Below are positions 61,611 through 64,000 of a stretch of DNA of 64,000 bases, piece after piece. Position numbers and translations under genes: made by a program. Below the pieces are notes generated by a model. That model was not told the DNA's origin. It saw only the letters and a program-made list of their open reading frames with translations, and did no database searches. This DNA is from Pectinatus haikarae (GTDB taxonomy: Bacteria; Bacillota; Negativicutes; Selenomonadales; Selenomonadaceae): positions 310,001 to 374,000 of the forward strand of contig NZ_WIQM01000016.1 in NCBI RefSeq assembly GCF_015732185.1, read 5' to 3'. Positions within the stretch are counted from its first letter, which is position 1. The number at the start of each line of letters is the position of its first letter.

Positions 61611-62543
61611 CTATAAATATTCAATTCTATTGCGTCCATTACTTTTCGCCATATACATTGCCGCATCCGCATCTTTTTTAATGTCCTCTATTGTTTTATG
61701 ATGCGGCTTGTTGGCAGAAATACCGATACTGACAGTAACAGTAACAATTATTTCTTCCGCATCAAACTTTGATTGCTCAATGTATGTTCGTATTTTTTCC
61801 GCCAGGGCAACTGCACCATAGCAATCAGTCTGCGGCAAATAGACTGCAATTTCTTCTCCGCCGACTCTGCCTACAATATCACTTTTTCTGCAATTTTCTA
61901 CTATACATTCTGCCACTCTCTTTAAAACTATGTCACCGACTGCATGTCCATATGTATCGTTTACTTTTTTAAAATAATCTATATCAATAAACATGACAGA
62001 GAACGGAGTATTTTCCCGTCGTGCCAGATTTATCAATTTATTGCATATTTGACAATAAGAACTCTTATTAAGCAGATTTGTCAACCCATCGCGCGAAGCC
62101 AAATATTTCAATTTCTTATTCAATTCAGCGAGTTTATGTTCAGTATCTTTGTTTTCTGTAATATCCGTCAATACTACTAATTCTGCAAATGCATAACCCG
62201 ATTCATTTCGCAGAGGTGTGACACTTACTTTATAAATTTTATCATTGATAACTAATTCGTGTGTCGGGACCGTTTTATTCTGATCAAAAAGTTTAAAGTC
62301 ACGTTCTATATTTTGTGCGCCTTCCGGACTCATTTCAGAGACCTTACGCCCCGCCAGATCTTGGACCTTAGGATTATTAACAGCTACCAATGCCTGGCTG
62401 TTTAATATATGGTCTCCTTTTCTATCTACCAGCACGACCGATACAGGAATAGCCGCAAATAACTGTTCGAGTGTGATAATTTCTCCGCCCACTTCAATTA
62501 AGTTTTTTTTATTTTTATACTTATCCGCCCCCAGGCTCACCAT
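61611..62543 (-). CDS. Diguanylate cyclase with PAS domain
   Basis: A 310-residue protein: a PAS domain (about 25-145, from LEQLFAAIPVSVVLVDRKGD, split as LEQLFAAIPV and SVVLVDRKGD) and a GGDEF domain (about 150-310). The active motif reads RVGGEEIAVYLP with FIDIDYFKKVND upstream, so it should make cyclic di-GMP. No RxxD inhibitory site is obvious. The ATG at 62543 is chosen because a promoter lies within the longer open frame to 62618. It has no membrane segment. Confidence 0.85.
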   Translation of the reverse strand: MVSLGADKYKNKKNLIEVGGEIITLEQLFAAIPVSVVLVDRKGDHILNSQALVAVNNPKVQDLAGRKVSEMSPEGAQNIERDFKLFDQNKTVPTHELVINDKIYKVSVTPLRNESGYAFAELVVLTDITENKDTEHKLAELNKKLKYLASRDGLTNLLNKSSYCQICNKLINLARRENTPFSVMFIDIDYFKKVNDTYGHAVGDIVLKRVAECIVENCRKSDIVGRVGGEEIAVYLPQTDCYGAVALAEKIRTYIEQSKFDAEEIIVTVTVSIGISANKPHHKTIEDIKKDADAAMYMAKSNGRNRIEYL

Positions 62544-62588
62544 CCAGTCACCAGCTTTCAATAATTTATTAGAAAACGTTATAAGACG

Positions 62589-62618
62589 ATTATAATACTT
62601 TCGAATGACTCTAAGCAA
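62589..62618 (-). promoter_or_regulatory. Sigma-A-type promoter of the diguanylate cyclase gene
   Basis: On the minus strand TTGCTT (62618-62613), an 18-base spacer and TATAAT (62594-62589). The predicted start is about 35 bases before the chosen ATG, which explains why the upstream part of the open frame is not coding. Confidence 0.55.
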
Positions 62619-62731
62619 TGGCTATTATAATGAAACTGTTATTCTTCACATCTTCGGTACTGCCTTGCAGAGTGAATCGCGCAAATACTCCAGAATAATA
62701 AAACTAAGATTTTCTGTACCTTGAGCAAACA

Positions 62732-62809
62732 GATATTTAAATCTGAGCATAACAAAAAACTGTCGTTCTGTAACTCGACAGTTTTTTGTTATGCTCAGAT
62801 TTAAATATC
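62732..62809 (-). terminator. Long perfect hairpin after iolG
   Basis: A 34-bp perfect inverted repeat (62732-62765 and 62776-62809) with a 10-base loop. Each arm contains an A6/T6 tract. It ends the iolG transcript 45 bases after the stop codon. Confidence 0.82.
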
Positions 62810-62853
62810 ATTATTTGACTGAATAAACCGCAATTAATGCTTCACAAATTTGC

Positions 62854-63888
62854 TTAATCCAAGACCAATGAAAAGTCCTTTTTAATTTCTGCAATACTGA
62901 CAGGTCTGTTTTTTTCGACCGATTTTTTTGCGGCAAGTCCTATAAGAACCGGCTGCAAACCATCATTTGCATTTACTGCCGTTGGTGTGTCATTACATAT
63001 TGCATCAACAAATGAATTTATTTCAGCAGCATATGCCAGCATATACCGTTCGAGGAAAAAATACATTGGCTTTTCACTTAATACACCATCCTGATTGCTT
63101 ATGACAGCTGAAGAATTGCTGTCATTACCGATGGAGATCGCACCTTTTGTACCAAACACTTCAGCCCGCTGATCATATCCATAGACAGCCTGACGGCAAT
63201 TATCAATCACTGCGGTGGCACCATTTGCCAGTTTCATCGTAATTACAGCTGTATCTATATCACCTGCTTTGCCGATTTCAGGATCAACTGTCACAGAGCC
63301 GACAGCAAATACTTCTTCCACTTCACTGCCAGATAAATAACGGACCATATCAAAATCATGTATCGTCATATCCAGAAAAATACCGCCCGATACTTTCACA
63401 TACTCTATAGGAGGAGCTTCCGGATCACGAGACGTTATTTTTATTATCTGCTGCTTACCGATCTTCCCTGCTTCTACTGCATCTTTTATTGCTCTAAAAT
63501 TATGATCGAAACGGCGATTAAATCCTACTTGATATTTCAATCCCGATTTTTCCACAGTATCCAATACTTTTCTTATTTTTTTCACATCATGGTCAATAGG
63601 CTTTTCACAAAATACGTGTTTTCCCGCATTTATCGCTTCAATAGATATGGGGGAATGCGTATCCGTTGATGAGCAGATAAGAACTGCATTTATTTCAGCA
63701 TCTGCCAATATCTTTTTATAATCTGTGTAAACATTTTCAATCCCCAATGATGCAGCCCATTTTTTACCATTATCATTTAAAAACGGGTCCGCAACAGCTT
63801 TTATTTTCGCGTTTTTTACAAATTTGGTAATACTTTCTCCATGAACTCGGCCAATACGTCCTATGCCAATAATACCAATATTTACCAT
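62854..63888 (-). CDS. iolG: Inositol 2-dehydrogenase / Gfo-Idh-MocA family oxidoreductase
   Basis: A 344-residue protein. The N-terminal Rossmann motif GIIGIGRIGRVHGESI leads, the catalytic Lys is in CEKPIDHD, and GGIFLDMTIHDFDMVRYL (GGIFLDMTIHD, FDMVRYL) carries the Asp/His pair typical of inositol dehydrogenases. It oxidises myo-inositol to scyllo-inosose with NAD. Other sugar dehydrogenases of the family remain possible; no further iol gene is in the window. The 112 bases upstream to the window edge hold no further gene that I can see. Confidence 0.85.
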   Translation of the reverse strand: MVNIGIIGIGRIGRVHGESITKFVKNAKIKAVADPFLNDNGKKWAASLGIENVYTDYKKILADAEINAVLICSSTDTHSPISIEAINAGKHVFCEKPIDHDVKKIRKVLDTVEKSGLKYQVGFNRRFDHNFRAIKDAVEAGKIGKQQIIKITSRDPEAPPIEYVKVSGGIFLDMTIHDFDMVRYLSGSEVEEVFAVGSVTVDPEIGKAGDIDTAVITMKLANGATAVIDNCRQAVYGYDQRAEVFGTKGAISIGNDSNSSAVISNQDGVLSEKPMYFFLERYMLAYAAEINSFVDAICNDTPTAVNANDGLQPVLIGLAAKKSVEKNRPVSIAEIKKDFSLVLD

Positions 63889-64000
63889 TTATATCACCTG
63901 ATTAATAAATTTTAGAATCTTTTTCAGAAACAATTTTCAATATATCTCGCTGACAACTCTGTTACGTGCGCAGTTCACGATAGATATCGATCATTTGTTC

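Overview
The window is a moderately AT-rich piece of a low-GC anaerobic Bacillota-type chromosome. Signs of this are strong AGGAGG-like ribosome binding sites, many intrinsic terminators, lipobox-type binding proteins, a LevR-type sigma-54 activator and oxygen-sensitive glycyl-radical, radical-SAM and nitrogenase-like enzymes. A Negativicutes-type host is my guess only. No rRNA, tRNA, CRISPR array, transposase or phage gene was seen.

About 52 kb (1-52.3 kb) reads as one sulfur-scavenging island. (1) Minus strand, 1-7.1 kb: a nitrogenase-like operon (NifH-, NifD- and NifK-like proteins), a radical SAM protein and a sulfonate-type ABC importer. The NifH-like protein has every expected ligand, but its D and K partners have lost nearly all P-cluster and cofactor ligands. 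(2) 7.3-9.3 kb: a CRP-family regulator and a second copy of the unusual radical SAM protein. (3) 9.5-15.5 kb: isethionate sulfite-lyase IslA, its activase IslB and a dedicated ABC importer. (4) 15.9-22.9 kb, plus strand: a GntR regulator, a DUF1847 protein, a cystine-type ABC importer, a D-cysteine desulfhydrase and a MalY/PatB-type C-S lyase. (5) 23.8-52.3 kb, plus strand: a NifX-like protein, NifB, a second NifH, a tiny Cys-rich ORF, an ABC importer set with four permeases (one with a His/Met-rich tail), D1-D2-K1, another importer, mccB-mccA-metNIQ, D3-K3, D4-K4 and metY.

The context (metY, mccAB, metNIQ, sulfonate and cystine importers, IslAB) points to C-S bond cleavage and sulfur assimilation rather than N2 fixation. 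The closest described precedent is the nitrogenase-like methylthio-alkane reductase, which releases methanethiol for methionine synthesis by an O-acetylhomoserine sulfhydrylase. Here one NifB and one NifH apparently serve five D/K subunits other than the degenerate set, and no NifEN is recognisable.

Regulation can be partly read. Three promoters (isl operon, second radical SAM gene, nifX-nifB-nifH operon) each carry a TGTCG-N6-CGACA-like palindrome centred exactly 41.5 bases upstream of the predicted start, with a -10 box at the right place. This is the class II layout of a CRP-type activator, and the regulator at 7.3-7.9 kb is the obvious candidate. A 17-base leader motif followed by a strong hairpin recurs before three genes (crp, the second radical SAM gene, the nifX-like gene).

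From 52.4 kb the content is ordinary accessory or housekeeping: a soluble MCP-Cache receptor, an SMR efflux pair, an EamA transporter, an HxlR-controlled reductase pair, a small exported protein, a doubled YezD-like protein, a LevR-type activator, a diguanylate cyclase and an inositol dehydrogenase.
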